A stretch of DNA of 64,000 nucleotides from Patella vulgata. Its lineage: Eukaryota > Mollusca > Gastropoda > Patellidae. Positions within the stretch are counted from its first letter, which is position 1. Every line of letters begins with the position of its first letter. The stretch lies in NCBI RefSeq assembly GCF_932274485.2, contig NC_065881.2, positions 10,946,613-11,010,612 of the forward strand. The letters are read 5' to 3'. A model generated the notes under the pieces. That model did not search any database. It was not told the DNA's origin and worked only from the letters and a program-made list of their open reading frames with translations. Of the stretch, positions 43,300 to 55,134 are shown one piece after another. The position numbers were made by a program, and so were the translations under genes.

Positions 43300-43687
43300 G
43301 TTCAAAACGCTTTTAGTAATGACTCTACTGGTAAAACTGTCGAAACAGGAAAGTCATTAGTGCGGATTAAAAGTTTGTTGATTCTTGATCTGTTGTGGAA
43401 GTTTGTACCATAATCTAGGACCAGCTGAACTGAAAGACCTATACCCATCTATGACTTTAAATTATATCTTGGAACAACTAGTGACTGTTTATTTTGAGAG
43501 CGAAGTGATCTAATGGGGTTGTAGTCAAATAAGAGTTCAGATAAGTATTGACCAGCTGCGATATTTATTCACTAATGTTAGTATTTTGTATTTCACTCGC
43601 GCCTCAGCAGGTAACCAGTGTAAAGAAACTAGCACATTCTGGATGTGATCAAACTTATGTGTCCTTGTTACTATACGGGCTGCAATA
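43300..43687 (-). mobile_element. CR1/jockey-type LINE, reverse transcriptase C-terminal part
   Basis: Minus-strand translation gives NIAARIVTRTHKFDHIQNVL, VSLHWLPAEARVKYKILTLV, then LRSQNKQ, VPRYNL and a GPRLWNKLPQ-like end in shifting frames. This is the conserved tail of LINE ORF2 (LHWLP...R.KYKIL). Frames are disrupted, so it is dead. It continues at 45151 beyond a nested insertion. Confidence 0.8.
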
Positions 43688-45150
43688 TTAAAGTAGCTAA
43701 GTCTCTAACTCAATATCATCCAAAATCTTCAACATTCAAAAGACGATTTATTTGTCAAATTAAATCAACATTCATGTTGTGATCTTACCAGGAAAAGATG
43801 GGCTTTTGATATCCAATATTTAAGACAAAATAAACATTTTACCATTGGTACACAAATCGTGTACCATAATGCGCTTCAGCCCCAGTTGTATCAAGAGACA
43901 CGAGGGACGAGGCTAGACACATTACACCAAATCAAACAGCGTTTGTAGACTGGAATAACCGGATGCTAGAAATTTGCACTCGCTTGAGACTGCTGGCTTA
44001 TTTCGCCGAACATAACTGATTTGAAATTGGAGTAAAAACGGTAACCATTGAATGTAAAACAGTTTATATACATTCATATTACAGTACAGTAGAATCTGTA
44101 TGAGCAGCCACTCCTATTCAGCGACATCTTCTTGTAAGCGGTCACGATAAATTTCCCCCGTAGAAATTCTGTTGTTTCATCTCTTTATTCAACGGTCACT
44201 CCTCTAACGCGGCCAGCGGTCACTATTTTACTAATAAATTCAACAAAACATCGCCCATTCAACGGCCATTGTTGAATGATACCATCTTGTCGTTCTTTGT
44301 AACACCCCCGCTAATCCCGTGAGTAGTAGTTAATTAACTGGACCCCCACTGATCAGGTAAAAAGAAATGTAAACATAACAATCAACCCGGGATTATCTGT
44401 TAATTAATCTTTTGTTTTATTAAACGACTAACCTGATCATTGTTTTCACGCGTAACGACACATTATTTGATACTGATTGAATAAAATAAAAGTACCGAGT
44501 TTTGTCACGATCATCTAGTATCTCTCTTAGCGCCTCCTATAATATTACATACAGAGTTACACCCCCTGTAAATAGGAGATAAAATTAGCGATGTTTTTTG
44601 TTCATGTGCTTTTTTGATAAAATAAAATGAATTAATCGATTTTCTTCACAAAAATGGATAAATATTATCGAATGCATCACAATGGTAGACAGTAGTATCG
44701 AAGGTTGGTACAAAATGACAAGTTTACAGAAGTTATGTCCGAGATTTGAGTAAAGAATTTTCGTCCGGCGCAAGATTCAGCGACGGCCAAATTTACCGCT
44801 TCCAATGCATCCAAGTGTAATATTTAATTTATGTCGGCACAAAAAGCAACGAGATTTTATTAAGAGGCCACTCCCGTTAAGTTATGTCCGAGATTTGAGT
44901 AAAGAATTTTCGTTCGGCGCAAGATTCAGCGACGGCCAAATTTACCGCTTCCAATGCATCCAAGAGTAATATTTAATTTATGTCGGCACAAAAAGCAACA
45001 AGATTTTATTAAGAGGCCACTCCCGTTAAGCGGTCAGTTGTGAAAATTCCCTTGGGTGGCTGCTTAATACAGATTCTACTGTATTATATGCATTGCGACC
45101 CACTTTTGTCAATTTCTAGGTCCCAAATGTTAGCGATTTAGCTCCTTTAA
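43688..45150 (-). mobile_element. Family U TTAA element, inserted in the LINE and itself interrupted
   Basis: TTAA at both ends; TTAAAGTAGCTAAGTCTC and AGCGATTTAGCTCCTTTAA. Inverted relative to 20769-21249 and matching it along both arms, with a pogo-like element at 44087-45081 in the middle. Confidence 0.85.
44087..45081. mobile_element. Pogo/Tigger-like non-autonomous element, 995 bp
   Basis: Termini CAGTAGAATCTGTATGAGCA and the inverse of CAGTAGAATCTGTATTAAGC; TA on both sides (44085-44086, 45082-45083). An internal 149-bp unit (44731-44879, 44880-45028) is duplicated, containing GAGTAAAGAATTTTCG. No transposase frame was found. Confidence 0.8.
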
Positions 45151-45375
45151 GAACTTTCTGGTTCTTGGCTAGACGTGCTTGTGCAATTCCATAGAGTAAA
45201 CTATTACAATAATCAATCCTTGATAAAATCAGTGATCTCACAAGTAGTTTACAAGCGTCAGCAGTGAGATAGTCTCTGATGTTGGTGCATGCATGGTTGT
45301 CACTATTTTTGGGATTGATAGAATTAAAATCCAGAAAGTTCAGAAAGTATTTTCGGGCTAACATTAACAGATGAA
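45151..45375 (-). mobile_element. CR1/jockey-type LINE, upstream part of the same copy
   Basis: Encodes IRDYLTADACKLLVRSLILS then RIDYCNSLLYGIAQARLAKN and QKVL. This is the standard LINE segment just before the NAAARLV...LHWLP tail found at 43300-43687. Without the family U insertion the two read on as KVLNIAAR through a single TTAA. Confidence 0.85.
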
Positions 45376-45384
45376 ACCATTTTT

Positions 45385-46152
45385 ATACGCCCACATTGAA
45401 ATGTGGTCGTGTATTGTTGTCGTCCCTGTCATGAGATGAAGAAGCCTATTGATTTTCAGCGATTTCCGATAATTTTTGCCAGAGTTATGGCCGTTGATCA
45501 CTTTGAAAAATCTTGTGGACGCTCTAGAGGCTAAAATTCATATCCGGTTGACTTTAAGTTTATACACAGTGTTTAAGGTCATGAGACAAAGAAGCCTATT
45601 GATTTTCAGCGATTTCCGATAATTACTGCCAGAGTTATGGCCTTTGATCACTTTGAAAAATCTTGTGGATGCTCCAGAGGCTAAAGTTAATATCCGATTG
45701 ACTTTAAATTGATACACAGTGTTTAAGGTCATGAGACGAAGAATCCTAATGATTTTCAGCGATTTCTAATAATTCTTGCCAGAGTTATGGCCCTTGATCA
45801 CTTTGAAAAAATCTTGTGGACGCTCTAGAGGCTAAAGTTAATATCCTATTGACTTTAAATTTATACACAGTGTTTAAGGTCTTGAGACGAACAAGTATAT
45901 TGATTTTCAATAAATTTTGATAACTTGAACAGCTAAATCCACGATGTTAAAAGTTTCGTATACTAAACGTTAGCATGGAGCAGAACTTTATAAAAACCAA
46001 ACAAATTCTAATGGTTTTCTGATAATTACTTAATGAGTTGTTCCTCTTAATCAGATTTTAATGTATTATAAATGTTTCATTACCGAAAAAAGTAAAAATA
46101 TGCGACAACTCTTGTTAACTGCCAGACGATATAGCTGCTGCCTGGCAACCTA
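45385..46152 (+). mobile_element. Tandem-core element with ACGCCCACAT end (family K), copy 1
   Basis: Starts TATACGCCCACATTGAAATG; three core units of about 147 bp (TTGATTTTCAGCGATTTCCG, CAGAGTTATGG, GGACGCTCTAGAGGCTAAA); ends at GCTGCTGCCTGGCAAC. No ORF. Confidence 0.7.
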
Positions 46153-46158
46153 TCTTTT

Positions 46159-48085
46159 TATATGCCCAGATTTTCATGTGGACGTATATTGTTGTCGCCC
46201 CTGTCCGTCCGTCCGTCCGTCCGTCCGGACGTCTGTCCACAATTGCCAGTCTACAGGTCACAATTTTTATCCGATTTCAATGCAACTTGAAATATAGGTT
46301 TATCACCATAAGATCTCGGCTCCTTTCGATATTGGCATGTATAGGACTGTAACTTCATGGATTATGCCCCCTGATTGTACAAAAAATCACGTTTTTACAA
46401 ACTGTAGCTTGTGAACACTGTAGAGGTCACAATTTTTTATCCGATTTGGTTTAAACTTGAAATGTATGTTTACAACCCACAGATCTCGGTTCCTTTTGAT
46501 ATTCACACATATCGGACCATAACTTCCTGAATTGTGGCCCCTGATTGTACGAAAAATCACGTTTTTAGCTTGTGGACTCCAAAGAGGTCACAATTTTTAT
46601 CCGATTTAAAAAAACGTTACTATATATCACCGTTGCACCCTAAGGAGGGTTGAGTACTAATTTCGTAAAAATTGGACCGAAAAAGACAGACAAAATGGCC
46701 GCCCCTTGTTCGCAAATAGTGTCAAAATATTGTGTATCAGGGTTTTGGACCCTCTGGAGGTCACAATTTTTATTAAATTTGGTTTAAACTTGAAATGTAT
46801 GTTTATAACCCACAGATCTCGGTTCCTTTCGATATTCGCGCATATTGGACCATAACTTCTTGAATTATGGCCCCTGATTGTACGAAAAATCGTGTTTTTA
46901 GCTTGTGGACCCCAAAGAGGTCACAATTTTTATCCGATTTAAAAAAACGTTACAATATATCACCGTTACACCCTAAGGATGGTTAAGTTCAAATTTCGTA
47001 AAAATTGGCCTGAAACTGACGGACAAAATGACCACCCCTCGTTCGCTAATACTAATAGTGTCAAAATATTGTGTATCAGGGTAGTAGACCATCTGGAGGT
47101 TACAATTTTCATCTGATTTTGATGAAACTTGAAGTGCATGTTTATAACCTACAGATCTCGGTTACTTTCGATATTTGCACATATCGGACCATAACTTCCT
47201 GAATTATGGCCCCCGATTGTACGAAAAATCGCGATTTTAGCTTGTGGACCCCATAGAGGTCACAATTTTTATCTGATTTAAAAAAACGTTACAATATATC
47301 ACTGTTACACCCTAAGGATGGTTGAGTTCAAATTTCGTAAAAATCGGAATGAAACTGACAAAATGGCCGTCCCTCGTTTGCAAATAATGTCAAAATATTG
47401 TGTATCAGGGTTGTGGACCCTCTGGAGGTCACAAGTTTCATCTACATGTAATTTTGATGAAACTTGAAATGCATGTTTATAAGCCACAGATCTCGATTAC
47501 TTTCGATATTCGCGCATATCGGACCATAACTTCCTGATTTAAGACCCCTGATTGTACGAAATTTTTATCCGATTTAAAAAATCGTTTGAATATATCACCA
47601 TTACACACTAAGATCTTGATTCCTTTTGATAATCGCGGATACCCAAACTTAACTTCATGGATTATGGCCCCTGATTGTTTCGAAAAATCACATTTTTAGC
47701 TTGCAGACTCTCAAGAGGTCATAAGTTTTTTCAGATTTTAAAAATCGTTTAAATACATCACCATTCCACCATAATGAAGGTTGAATTCATATTTCGTGAA
47801 AATGGAAATGAAACTGCCCAACAAAATGGCCACTCTTTGTATGCAAATTGTGTAGAAGTGTGTAATACGAAGGATGTGAACCCTCTAGAGGTCACAATTT
47901 TTATGAAACTTAAAACATTATCTTTATATCCCAAAAATCTCTGTCTCTTTTGATATTTGCACTTTTCAGGCCATAACTTTCTGGATTATTGCCCCTGATT
48001 GTACAAAAAATCCTGTTAGTTCTTAAATTGTTCTCTATCCATCTCTTGCAAAATGTGGGCGTATCCTGCCTGGCAGCCGCTGGTT
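46159..48085 (+). mobile_element. Family K element, long-core variant with (GTCC)n
   Basis: Starts TATATGCCCAGATTTTCATG, has CCGTCC repeats at 46200-46228, then about five core units of roughly 310 bp (GATCTCGGTTCCTTTCGATA, GGACCATAACTTCCTGAATT), and ends AAATGTGGGCGTATCCTGCC then TGGCAGCC. Immediately follows copy 1. Confidence 0.7.
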
Positions 48086-48873
48086 AAATTTTGGATAAGT
48101 CACATTTAAACAATGACTATGTTACAGGAAAACCACTGAAATGTCATAATATTGATGTAGTAATTGATAACATTTCAATAAATGAATAAAATGAATGCAA
48201 AGCCAAAGTGGAAGGATCAGATTTTTTATTTTAAAATAGTTATTAATTTATATTATTAAAAAATCTACTTACACAATAAAACGTATAAAGATAATCAATA
48301 TTTAAATATACATTATTATTATTATTATTATTGTTTGATTTATATAGTGCTTCATTACACGTGAAGTGTTTCTAAGCGCATATCACAAACATATACTTCA
48401 AACACACAGAAACAATCAAAATCAGGAGAGCGTAATTAAACACAGCTGCCTGTTAGGCGCTATTATTCAAAGGTTTATATCCAACAAATCAACCGGCTAA
48501 TCTCTATATTGAACTCAGTCGAGGTATTACCTGATGAACACCTACACCAAGTAGAGTTCAAAAATAAAAAACGAAGTTTAAAAGAATCAGCTTCATTAAC
48601 AAAAATTAAACAATCAAAAACTAAACAGATAAATCAAATTCAAACGAAACAAATAAAACAAATAAAATGAAAAGAGCAGTTCATAACCATTCTACATTAA
48701 CAAAATAAAGGAAAACAACTTGTGAAATTTTTTTCAAAAAATAAGAGCAACGTAACACTAATGTTAATACTTTTTTAACGAACATATCATAAATATAATT
48801 AATTTTACCTATAATATCTATTTCAGAAATCAGACTTTATTTTGCAAAAAAATTAATCCAAAGAGACAATTTA
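48086..48873. other. Intron sequence; (ATT)n and A-rich stretch
   Basis: (ATT)n at 48313-48332; 48590-48670 is rich in AAACAAATAAA. TATAGTGCTTCATTACACGT near 48345 suggests an old repeat. Not classified. Confidence 0.4.
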
Positions 48874-49269
48874 TTAAACATACATTATGCAAGAGCTAAA
48901 TCTGCCTATTTCAGGTCTTTCTTTAGGCCTGAAATGTTTTCTAAAGTATTAATTAGACATTAATTAACTGATCGAGGCCTTAATCAACTCTCGATGGCAT
49001 CAGATTTCTCCGATATTAAATAGATTAGAATGGTTCAGCGATACTTTGATTTAATCAAATATGGAGGACCAAGACTTAGCTTCGATCAACCAGTACGGTG
49101 GTTGAAATTATTGCACACGTCTGTCAAACCTTCAAAGGCTAATATCTTCAACTGCAATAGAGTAATTTGAATGAAATTTTCAAATTATTCATTTTACATC
49201 ATCTACTTTCAAACTATTATAGCAAGAATGGCTAGTTCTTTATCTAAATCTTACATAATGTATCTTTAA
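48874..49269 (+). mobile_element. TTAA-target MITE (family T), full length
   Basis: TTAAACATACATTATGCAAG at the left, CTTACATAATGTATCTTTAA at the right. On both sides stands TATTAAAAAATCTACTTACA (48252, 49292), so the flank is also duplicated. Confidence 0.85.
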
Positions 49270-49540
49270 TATTTTAGTTATTAATTTATATTATTAAAAA
49301 ATCTACTTACACAATAAAACATATAAAGATGATCAATATTTGATATTTTTTTAATAATAGATATTTTAACACAATAAAGCAATGAGGGAAAATTAATGTA
49401 GAAATATCAATGATGTACTGTGCCTGGTACAATTGCCATATTCATGAAGCCTTTTTTTTGAAAAAATAATATATTATATATGTGTCTGCCATGGTAAATT
49501 TTCATTACAGTAAATAATGGCATTAATGAATAAAATATGC

Positions 49541-50189
49541 TTAAAGATGCATTATCTTAGATGAATGGCTGTCAGTTCGTGCTATATAGTTAAAAAAACA
49601 GATAATGACCAAAAGAAGATATACCGGTATATTGAAAACTTCAGTTAAATTACATTATTTTAAGGGAAGTTATAGTCTTGATTGTCAAAGGGCCAATTGG
49701 GTCCTGTTTCACGAAATTTTATCTAAAGATAAAATCCAAATTTTAGTAGATACTTCAATTTTGATTGACTAAGCACTTAAATCAATCTAATATTAACCAA
49801 TCAAATTACTAAAATTTGGATTTTATCTTAGTTAAAATTTCGTGAAACAGGCCCCAGGTTTGATATTAAACAAATTCCTGATTATCCATTTTAAGGTTAA
49901 ATTATCATATGGCACAGATGTTCTAATTCATTCAATATCTCAGCCATTCGATGTCCTAGAGAGTACAACGGTTAATTTTGACTCGAAAACTTCAGGCTTG
50001 TCACAAATAAGATCTGATAAAGCATGGAAATCTTTTATGTCTTTTGACGAGTGAATGACCTATCAGTGTAATTTTAAGATGGTCTTGATTATGTGCTCGT
50101 CATGTGGAAATTGCCTAAAATAATTAACAATTGTAGTCAGAAAAAGACCCAGAATAGACAGATTTAGCTCTTGCATAATGCATCTTTAA
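49541..50189 (-). mobile_element. TTAA-target MITE (family T) with nested family G MITE
   Basis: TTAAAGATGCATTATC at the left; GATTTAGCTCTTGCATAATG then CATCTTTAA at the right. A G element occupies 49699-49855. The right end lies 42 bp downstream of the PHYHIP-like stop codon. Confidence 0.85.
49699..49855. mobile_element. Family G foldback MITE, nested
   Basis: GGGTCCTGTTTCACGAAATT and the inverse ending GAAACAGGCCCC; arms of about 48 bp. Same as 11709-11867. Confidence 0.85.
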
Positions 50190-50230
50190 TAAGTAAAACA
50201 GATTTTTGAGGTATCACAGCTGAACAATAT

Positions 50231-51012
50231 TCAATATAAACTTGAGTAATCAAGTAAAGTATTAAAAATGTTGAAATAACGTGAATTATTCACTGAATAT
50301 GGCCTTTTAGGAAGATTACATGTTTTACAAGATTTGTTTTTCGGGATTCCATCTAGTTTACTTTGACCCATACCTTTTGTAGGTGTTATTTCTTTTAACA
50401 ACTTACCATCTGATAACATATCATCAACATGTACATCTTCAGTATATAATACTTCTACCCATAACTTCCTGTCAGAGGTTGTATAATAAAATCCTTGATC
50501 ATGAAACAAGAATTTATTATCATTAATGTCAAGTTTAATTAGTCTAACTTTACAGTAGACATCTTCTACACTACCAGGCTTGGTTAATACCAAGGTTACA
50601 TAATGTGCTTTATGATTACAATAAAAATCTGCAAAATACAGATTTAGTCCTGGTATTAGATGTTCAGGTGGAATCAGGATTCGATAATCACCAAAAAAGC
50701 TTGATGTCTGTGGCTGTCGGGTATCTTTGTCCATTGACGCACTGAAGAACAACCCTTTAATATTATGGTTAATACTAGAGGCTTGGTCTCCATTGTTGTC
50801 TTTGTCATATTTGGTCATTACTCCTGTCTTTATAACTTCTTGTATAGTAGGATGGTAACTTGGTTTGTTACGATATAAGTAAGGAATTTTCATGGTACCT
50901 GAGCCACTTATAAATAACAGTGCCATATCATGGAATTGGTGAACATCATATTTTGAATTATCTGGAAAGATTAATGTATGGACTAGATTTAGTTGGGTTT
51001 CTTTCAAATTAG
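50231..51012 (-). CDS. PHYHIP-like: PHYHIP/PHYHIPL-family protein, last exon
   Basis: Encodes 259 residues to the stop at 50231. Motifs in order: FHDMALLFISGSGTMKIPYL, KGLFFSAS, FGDYRILIPPE, NLYFADFYC, YVTLVLTKPGS, YCKVRL, DNKFLF, EVLYTEDV, SCKTCN. These line up with the C-terminal half of vertebrate phytanoyl-CoA hydroxylase-interacting proteins (GIFFS, YRFEI, NLYFGDFYC, DNKF, EVIYTD, SCKTCN, recalled from memory). About 28 residues follow SCKTCN, more than in vertebrates. Acceptor TTTTTGTCAG; phase 1 entry matches the exon upstream. The family is cytosolic in vertebrates, with poorly known function. The full model is about 479 residues, longer than vertebrate members (about 330-376). Confidence 0.9.
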
Positions 51013-51019
51013 CTGACAA

Positions 51020-51425
51020 AAATAGGCAAAACAGAAGAATATATTGCGATATTCACTTTATGAAATTAAAACCTCCCATTTAGAAAGTACATGTAGATGT
51101 CTCAGACAGTAGGCATTGTGTAGTTATAGAACTGTGAGTGCTAAATTTGAGGTTTTGTAAACTGTCACGTTTGCAGCATATTTCAAAATGAAAATCTTTG
51201 AAAAGTTGTCTCTCGATGGCAGAATCATACTCAAATTGGCTGGACTCCTACAAAACTAGCAGCGGGCATCACACTTAAAGACAGCGGCTTGCAATTCTCG
51301 GTTGTAAGAGCGAGCAGGTATGGGTTTAGTGAAAACCGGAACCCAACAACATAAACTCTTGGGCAAGCTACAAGACTAGGGTCCTCAAATACCTGCTTGT
51401 AATAACAAATTTACATATAAATATT
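51020..51425. other. PHYHIP-like intron 3, unrecognised
   Basis: No repeat recognised between the acceptor and the TIR element. Confidence 0.4.
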
Positions 51426-51428
51426 GGT

Positions 51429-52033
51429 GTGTTCCCACTTAGCCGGCAGACTGTTAATCCTTTGATTGATCTTAAAACTATAGTCTGTTTAAAAGTAGTC
51501 ACTCAAGAACTGTTCACTAGTGTTCAGCGTTAATGAGCTCTTAATGTCGAAATCACCATTTCACAGATATTATTTGGTGGTACCAAAAGGCATCGAGTTA
51601 AGAAATATCGACAACTTGATACAAGAATTGAACATTTGAAAACACAGTTAATAAATGGCTCTTTAAGTGTAAATCGGTATGGAACAAATATTTCCTATTT
51701 AGTGGGGCTGTAAAATGATTGTTATGTTGTAAGGCATTTATTTATAAATTATATTATGCTATTTAATAAAAGTTAAATGTGTAAATTGTAATGCATTTTC
51801 ATATGTGTAAATCATTTAATGTTTATTTAATAAATATTAAATATGTTAAAATCAATATATTTTTATATGTGTAAGCTATTTAATGTTATTTAATAAAAGT
51901 TAAATTTGTTAAAATCAATACAGTTTTAGTCTTAAAAAAGATATGGACTATAGTTTATAACACCATTGTTCTAGGATTAACTCTGGATTAGCGGCAAAAT
52001 TTGACATCAAAGCCTGCCGGCTAAGTGGGAACA
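51429..52033. mobile_element. TIR element with 20-bp perfect inverted ends
   Basis: TGTTCCCACTTAGCCGGCAG at 51429-51448 is exactly inverted at 52014-52033. Inside, three AT-rich tandem units (TTTAATAAAAGTTAAAT) lie at 51740-51930. It sits in PHYHIP-like intron 3. Confidence 0.75.
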
Positions 52034-52225
52034 CCCCATAAATATTATCAACTGCCCAAGCTGCCCATCAGGGAGTTGAAATCACGATTTTTAGGATACC
52101 GATCTTGATTATTTTTTATACAAACATAAAAAAGGCAATTGCCTCTGTTGGCCATGCCATTATCCGTCAGTGTTCTGGAGAAAATTTAACATCTTTTATT
52201 TCTGATTAAAGTATCAAGATAAAAA

Positions 52226-52285
52226 TGAAATGAAATGGGGTTTAATGTCCTACTGTTCTACTCTGACTGGGGTAATGAAGATGCA
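52226..52285 (-). repeat. SINE family A tail fragment
   Basis: ATGAAATGAAATGGGGTTTA to GGGGTAATGAAGATG. Confidence 0.75.
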
Positions 52286-52379
52286 GGATAAAAATGAATT
52301 TGAGAAAGTAATTGACCTTATCATGTAACCTTGAAGACAATTAAAACAATATTTTAACCAGGAACAAAGTTATACTTAC

Positions 52380-52698
52380 GAGTAATGAACTGTGATTTTT
52401 TAGATGTTTTAGTCACATAATATTGATTACCAGACAGAGATACTTTGTAAATCTTGTAATTAACAGCCTCTCTAGATGGTAGATTTACACATGGTATTTC
52501 ATTGGTATAGGTGGTTGTCAACTCAATATATTCATTGTAGCTTGATACATCATTAGTAGAACTTGTTGTCTGTATTATCTGTATGTAATGATATTCCGTA
52601 TTTATTGGTAGTTGTACATCTTCACATTTAAATATAATACTGGATTTATTGGTCATTTCATTGACTCTTTGATCTGCACTGCAATTCATTCCATTGGT
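52380..52698 (-). CDS. PHYHIP-like: PHYHIP-like gene, exon 3 (beta-sandwich-like domain)
   Basis: Encodes TNGMNCSADQRVNEMTNKSS to TKTSKKSQFIT plus one base. Acceptor TTTTTGTAG, donor ACTC|GTAAGT. It enters in phase 0 and leaves in phase 1, both matching its neighbours. Alternating hydrophobic strands (YHYIQIIQTT, YIELTTTY, NYKIYKVSL) suggest a fibronectin-III or Ig-like fold. Vertebrate PHYHIP proteins begin with a fibronectin-III-like domain, which supports this. Confidence 0.85.
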
Positions 52699-52774
52699 CT
52701 ACAAAAAGTAGGAAAAATATAATATTGGTATTTATGAAGACAAATTATTTTTCCTTATATGCCCACTTTAAATA

Positions 52775-53275
52775 TTGGCCGGGAAAGTTCATCAAGATTT
52801 TCCGGCGTGGTTTCCCCTTGTCAGTGATGCAGGACGGAGGACCTGACAAGGACAGCTGTTTAGTCCTTCGGATGAGACGAAAAACCGAGGTCCCGTGTAT
52901 ACATTGGAATGCACGTAAAGGATCCCTTGGCAGTTGGAATTTGATATAAGAGTAGGCGATAGTGCCTCTGCCCTGGCAAAATTTCCCTCATAGCACACTG
53001 TATGGTGTATACCCGTCTTCATTAGCCCAGCTTAGGAGCAGAACAGTAGGACGTTAAACCCCATTTCATTTCATTTCATTTGTACGTGACAAGGAGTAGG
53101 GTCACCTGTCCAACCTCGTGGGTTTTCTCCGGGTCCTCCGGTTTCCTCTCACTGCTAAAGACCCCTATGCGCAAGCAAATTATTGAAATAAAATTAAACC
53201 ATATGTTAGTCCCGAAATGACCTAGTTTGTGTCGAGTGGACTTTAAACCCCATTTCTCTCTCTCTCTCTCTCTTA
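52775..53275 (+). repeat. SINE A directly followed by SINE B
   Basis: SINE A (52775-53081) ends in TTTCATTTCATTT; SINE B, truncated at GTACGTGACAAGGAGTAGGG, starts at once and runs to (TC)n. They lie in PHYHIP-like intron 2. Confidence 0.88.
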
Positions 53276-53851
53276 AAAGTGGGTGTATATTCTCATCACC
53301 AAAGCTTGTCTGTCAGTCTATCTATTCACAGTTGTGGGAGATAAAAACTACATGAAGTTATTGACCAATTTGGATGAAACTTGCATGGTTTTATTGTTAT
53401 GTCATAAAGATATGTCAAATTTAATATTTCAGAATCACAATGATTATTGACATCAAATTATTGCCCTTTCCTCAACAATGTGGTACAAAACTTTTGTAGA
53501 TATGGAAATAGCAAGGTGTTTTTGACTGAAACTTGCAGTGGTTTATTGTTTCGACATACAAACATTTGTGATTGCTTCTTAAAATTGTCCTTTCAGCTTG
53601 TCCAAAAGAGTGGAATAAAATACTCAAAACTGTACAGAATAGCCCAAATATATCAACTTTCAAGAAATGTTTAAAAACAGAATATTTTTAAATTAAATTA
53701 TCAAAATTAAATTTATGTTATATTTTGTGTAAGAAATGCATACTGACTGAATGTTCAGCGATCTAAAAAACTACATGTATTATTATTATCATTAACCTGC
53801 TTGACAGAATTATTGCCCTTGCTTCATCAGTCTGTGTACAGAAAAATAAAT
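53276..53851. repeat. Decayed tandem-core element fragment
   Basis: Units with GGATGAAACTTGCATGG and TTATTGCCC recur near 53374, 53450 and 53525, a style shared with the family K and pearl-like cores. Confidence 0.4.
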
Positions 53852-54260
53852 TAAATGAAATGAAATGGGGTTTAACGTCCTACTATTCTGATCCTATACT
53901 GGGCTAATGAAGACGGGCATACGCCATACAGTGTGCTATGAGGGAAATTTTGCCCGGGCAGTGGCACTATCGCCTACGCCCTACTCTTATATCGAATTCC
54001 AACTGCCAAGGGATCTTTTACGTGCATTCCAATGTATACACGGGACCTCAGTTTTTTGTCTCATCCGAAAGACTAAACAGCTGTCCTTGTCAGGCCCTCC
54101 ATCCTGCATCACTGACAAGGGGGAACCACGCCGGAAAATCTTGATGAACTTTCTCAGCCAATATTTAAAGTGGGCATTCCAATGTATACACGGGACCTCG
54201 GTTTTTCGTTTCATCCGAAAGACTAGACAGCTGTCCTTGTCAGGCCCGTCTACAGAAAAA
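53852..54260 (-). repeat. SINE family A with partly duplicated middle
   Basis: Full core from ATGAAATGAAATGGGGTTTA to AATCTTGATGAACTTTCTC (54148), then a second partial copy from GGGCATTCCAATGTATACAC to TTGTCAGGCCC. The end of the first resembles the start of 52775. Confidence 0.8.
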
Positions 54261-54593
54261 GGAAACCAGAAGATGTGCCCAATATGATTATTTTTATGAT
54301 TATTGGAGTATTTATTAATCAATATGTAATACTGTTACATCATGCATGATTGTACTGTTACATCATGCATGTTAAATCTATCAAGTCTTTGCTAAGATAC
54401 ATGTGCAATCATTTTTATCGTACACAAATTTGATTGATTTTAGGGAGTTTAATAAATACAGGTATCACTCATAATTAATTACATTTAATTTCTTGGTGAG
54501 GGTAATATTAATGTGTCGTTAAAAGTTGTAATGGATAGTTTCATAACTTATTTTGGATTTGTGAAATAAACAAAAACCTTGGATTATACTTAC

Positions 54594-54917
54594 CGCTACT
54601 AAGAAAGTAAACCTGTCGGATGGAAATCGGCCATGTTTGTTGTGACTTTCTAATCTCATATGATGTAATGGACTGTTGATTATAATTGTATTACTTAGAA
54701 TAACTTTTGGTTCATTTATTCTAAGACCATATATAGTAATTCTGAGCTCTGTATTAGGAGGTTGCTGGTTTTGATCGACGTGCCACGAATCTGTACAATT
54801 TAGAAAATAGAAACCTGTTTCGTTGTTTTCAGTATTTTCAACAGCACAAATTATTCTGTTAATTTGGAAAAGGTTGTATGTTATTTTGATTTCTGTTGAA
54901 CCAATGTACAAACTTTT
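54594..54917 (-). CDS. PHYHIP-like: PHYHIP-like gene, exon 2 (first beta-sandwich-like domain)
   Basis: 108 codons, phase 0 at both ends: KSLYIGSTEIKITYNLFQIN through INSPLHHMRLES to FTFLVA. Acceptor CATTTTTACAG, donor GCG|GTAAGT. A single exon that looks like one domain (RIICAVEN, RITIYGLRI). Two such domains in series would be more than vertebrate PHYHIP, which has one. Confidence 0.8.
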
Positions 54918-55134
54918 CTGTAAAAATGAAAAACAATAAATTTATTTCAAATGGATTTAATTAATTACTTAGAATTTGGAAAGGAAAGAATTTTGAAATA
55001 ACTTAAGAAGTTTATTATTCAATTACAATTCTGTCACAAAAATTTGCATGAAATGACAATATCATAAATTTAAACTACTGGGCAAAAGAAAGTTTACACT
55101 CCCTGTAAATGTTCCATAAAAAAATCCAAAGACA

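Noticed and set aside
44585-44773. Transposase fragment in the pogo-like element
   Set aside because: The 62-codon frame has no DDE or HTH signature.
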